A stretch of DNA of 64,000 nt, taken from Phototrophicus methaneseepsis. GTDB taxonomy: Bacteria > Chloroflexota > Anaerolineae > Aggregatilineales > Phototrophicaceae. Both the position numbers and the translations under genes were made by a program. A model generated the notes under the pieces. It was not told where the DNA came from, searched no databases, and was given only the letters and a program-made list of their open reading frames with translations. Below are positions 61,952-64,000 of the stretch, piece by piece; the stretch's first letter is position 1; each line of letters starts with the position of its first letter. The stretch lies in NCBI RefSeq assembly GCF_015500095.1, contig NZ_CP062983.1, forward strand, positions 1,984,001 through 2,048,000. Reading direction: 5' to 3'.

Positions 61952-62368
61952 ATGGCTGTTGAAAACAAAAGAGAAGTGCGTGTTGCTACAGATGATGGAT
62001 ATGCACGTCGTGAATCTGTTGTTGAATACAATCCATCTACCCGCAATGTGGTCTTGAATCGTGTTTCGCAGTTCCTATGGTTTGTATATGCGATCGTTGC
62101 TGTACTGCTGATGTTCCGCATTGTATTCCGTTTGTTGGATGCAGTCGGCCAATTTGTCACACTGGTTTATGATATTACCAGCCCGATGGTGGCCCCCTTT
62201 ATTGGTATTCTGCCCCAGGCAGAAGCAGGCGGCTTTGATGTGCCCGCTTTTGTCGCCATCATCGTCTATGCGGTTGTCATCTGGGCGCTTACCACCTTCC
62301 TTGCTATCCTCTTTAAGGATAGTGGTGGCTTTCGCCGGGTGGTCCGCCAGGAGCGCGTACGCGAATAA
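61952..62368 (+). CDS. YggT-like two-helix membrane protein
   Basis: The 138-residue protein starts at MAVENKREVRVATDDGYARR, with GTAGGAG ahead. It has a polar N-terminal region (1-40) and helices at about 45-72 (FLWFVYAIVAVLLMFRIVFR) and 98-120 (PAFVAIIVYAVVIWALTTFL). The loop between them contains VYDITSPMVAPFIGILP, as in YggT-family proteins where the same phrase (DP...P...P) joins the two helices. The biochemical role is unknown; relatives affect cell shape or potassium homeostasis. A perfect terminator follows. Confidence 0.72.
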   Translation: MAVENKREVRVATDDGYARRESVVEYNPSTRNVVLNRVSQFLWFVYAIVAVLLMFRIVFRLLDAVGQFVTLVYDITSPMVAPFIGILPQAEAGGFDVPAFVAIIVYAVVIWALTTFLAILFKDSGGFRRVVRQERVRE

Positions 62369-62392
62369 TTAAGCCTACTTAGATAAATAGTG

Positions 62393-62429
62393 CAAAGAGC
62401 GGCTGTTTAAAGACAGCCGCTCTTTGTTT
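62393..62429 (+). terminator. strong terminator
   Basis: CAAAGAGCGGCTGT-TTAAAG-ACAGCCGCTCTTTG: a perfect 14-bp stem followed by TTTG. It ends the transcript of the YggT-like gene. Confidence 0.9.
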
Positions 62430-62661
62430 GTATCAATATTTGTGACAGCTTTTAGGAGTTAGAGCGTGTTTATTCAAAAATTAATCGCGTAAAACTTCCA
62501 TATGTAATGCTTGTTACCTGTGTGTTTCCAGGTGAAATATAGAGCGATGTTCATAGTTAACTTTGTCGTTGCAAATGTGGTTTCCTGCTGTTAACGCACT
62601 GCGTGGACATAAGGCGGCTGTCTGTGCCATCATGACAAACGTCATACTGATTTGATGATCA

Positions 62662-64000
62662 TGAATATGGACAGATATGTTTCGCACCTTCTGGCTTGTT
62701 GCTGCTCTTTGTTTTGTATGCTGTTTGCCCTCCCCGACGCAAGCACAAGATATGTCTGTTGGACAGGCAACGCCTATCTGGCAAAGCGGCGATACGCTTC
62801 GTAGCACTTTATTTGATATACAACGTTTGTTCATCACAGCCCGCCGTGCGGATGACCCGGACAGCGTTTATGCGCAAGGTCAGGGCCTACTGGAACAAGC
62901 TGCTGCGACCTACACCGATCAATTCCAGCCAGAAGTGGCCTCATTCGCACCTGCGGCTGATGAAGCCATCACCACCGCGCTGAACGATGCACAGCTTGCG
63001 CTTGATGCAGGCGACCAGGTGGCTTTTGCAGCGGCACGAGGCCGTATCTGGACGAATTTACTTTGGGCAAGTTATGACGTTGTAGCGGCTTCCCTCGCTG
63101 ATGGCGATATTGCCGCAGCACAAGCATGGTTAGCGCTGCGCGAATATCGTCAGGCAACCAGCGTCACACTTGTGGATAGCCCGGCGGCGCGCGCCTTGCG
63201 CAGTGCAGATGAAGGCGACCTGACTTTCGATGAAGCAGGTGTGATCGTCGGCAATGATTTGCGCGATGCCTATTACTTCCGGCTGCGCGATGCGCTCACC
63301 GAATTAGAGGCGGCCATTGGCGATCAGTACGCCATGCGTGCGGCGGAATGGGCCGGGCAGGCGCAGGGATACTTCCATATTTTGCAATCAGACTATGCCG
63401 CAAAATTGGGTGAAGACGAAGCTGTGACGATTGCCAGTACGCTGGCTCATCTGGAAGCAGACATCATGGCCCAGGATTGGGATGCCGTCGCGGCGGGATT
63501 GCAGACCGTTCGCACATCATTAGCGAATTACCAACCTGTCGAGCTTTCTGCAGAACTCATTGCAGAACGAGGCCGCCTTTTCCATTTGTTCCTGGATCTG
63601 GTCTATGTCGAATACAAAGACGCGGTCCGCAATGGCGAAATCACCATCCCGATTGAATACCAGGAAACGACGACCTTTTATGCCCAGGCAGCCAGTATCT
63701 ATGAAGAACTGCGCCCGACGATCAGCGCAAGCGACCCGGCAGCAGCCGAGCGCCTGGACGCGATTCTGGCGGATATTGATGCAGTCATCGCGGATTTAGG
63801 CGACCCGGCACAGGTCCAGATAGCCGTTAGCGAAGGCCTCAGCTTAATTGAAACGACCCTGCAAGTGGATGCCAGCAGCGGTGATTCCGCGGCGATGTTC
63901 ACGGTAATTGATACCCTGCTGGATGATCTGCTCGCAGCAGCAGCCGAAGGGCGCTACGAAGAAGCGGAACGTACGCGCGTAGAGGCTTACGGCCTGTTTG
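62662..64000 (+). CDS. secreted protein, N-terminal part; possible FTR1-type iron permease
   Basis: The open frame runs through the right edge with no stop (446 codons visible). It has a signal peptide (MNMDRYVSHLLACAALCFVC, then CLPSPTQAQD) and then a long helical, Ala-, Glu- and Asp-rich region of roughly 400 residues with repeated pairs of helices (for example AAGLQTVRTSLANYQPVELS and LDAILADIDAVIADLGD). The last visible part (AAAEGRYEEAERTRVEAYGLF) resembles the border between the periplasmic helical domain and the membrane part of large FTR1-family iron permeases. The membrane part is outside the window, so this is inference. Starts at 62632, 62656 or 62668 are equally possible; none has a ribosome site. 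Confidence 0.65.

Noticed and set aside
62678-62983. ATG at 62678 as a start of the last gene
   Set aside because: It is out of frame with the long open frame that reaches the window edge and leads to a stop after about 100 codons. The frame with a signal peptide starts at 62662 or nearby.

Overview
The window reads as ordinary chromosome from a bacterium of moderate GC content. It is densely coded on both strands, with about 49 protein genes, one tRNA and no rRNA, integrase, transposase or CRISPR array. Several traits suggest a Chloroflexota (Anaerolineae-like) genome. These are secreted proteins with long Thr/Pro linkers followed by SH3b domains, a TrpB2-type tryptophan synthase beta chain, an ammonium transporter with a cleavable signal peptide, tandem membrane-anchored TPR proteins, a CopC-CopD fusion and many lone membrane proteins of unknown function. 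This placement is inference from gene style; no phylogenetic marker was compared.

Layout. 1-9 kb: a GNAT fragment, a membrane protein, trpB2, a YwiC-like protein, an AEC transporter, an orphan phage-tail-tube-like protein, an LRR protein, a LysE exporter, tRNA-Ser(GGA) and two unknowns. 9-15.5 kb: M50 protease, amt, two tandem PH-like membrane proteins, then a translationally coupled Nudix-UDG pair. 15.5-22 kb: transketolase, an SH3b membrane protein, an S33 peptidase, a small membrane protein and mutY. 22.3-26.2 kb: a TRPM-type SLOG protein followed by two paralogous membrane TPR proteins, preceded by two sets of short direct repeats. 26-36 kb: M32 carboxypeptidase, an unusual P-type ATPase, a DM13 protein, an SH3b protein, a pseudo-receiver-DUF309 protein, a DUF4177 protein, an overlapping Doc-Doc-Nudix cluster and a DUF4342 protein. 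36-46 kb: secreted proteins, a leaderless HNH gene, then mostly leftward envelope and sugar genes (SDR epimerase, CdsA, polyprenyl sugar phosphotransferase, glycosyltransferase), a Nudix protein and an FAD protein. 45.5-50.3 kb: a toroid-like protein, an Eis-like acetyltransferase and priA. 50.3-51.7 kb: an AT-rich two-gene PIN element. 51.7-64 kb: MoxR ATPase, glycosyltransferase, FAD monooxygenase, AlkD overlapping a TIR-like membrane protein, a CopC-CopD fusion with a heme-less cytochrome-like tail, acetoacetyl-CoA synthetase, a YggT-like protein and the start of a large secreted or membrane protein that may be an FTR1 permease.

Themes. DNA and nucleotide maintenance is well represented (MutY, UDG, AlkD, PriA and three Nudix proteins). 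The most interesting candidates for undescribed systems are the SLOG-TPR-TPR operon, the PIN plus 253-residue partner island, the Doc-Doc-Nudix cluster, and the TIR-like protein coupled to AlkD. Short tandem repeats (12-16 bp) recur in the leaders of at least five unrelated genes, which is unexplained.
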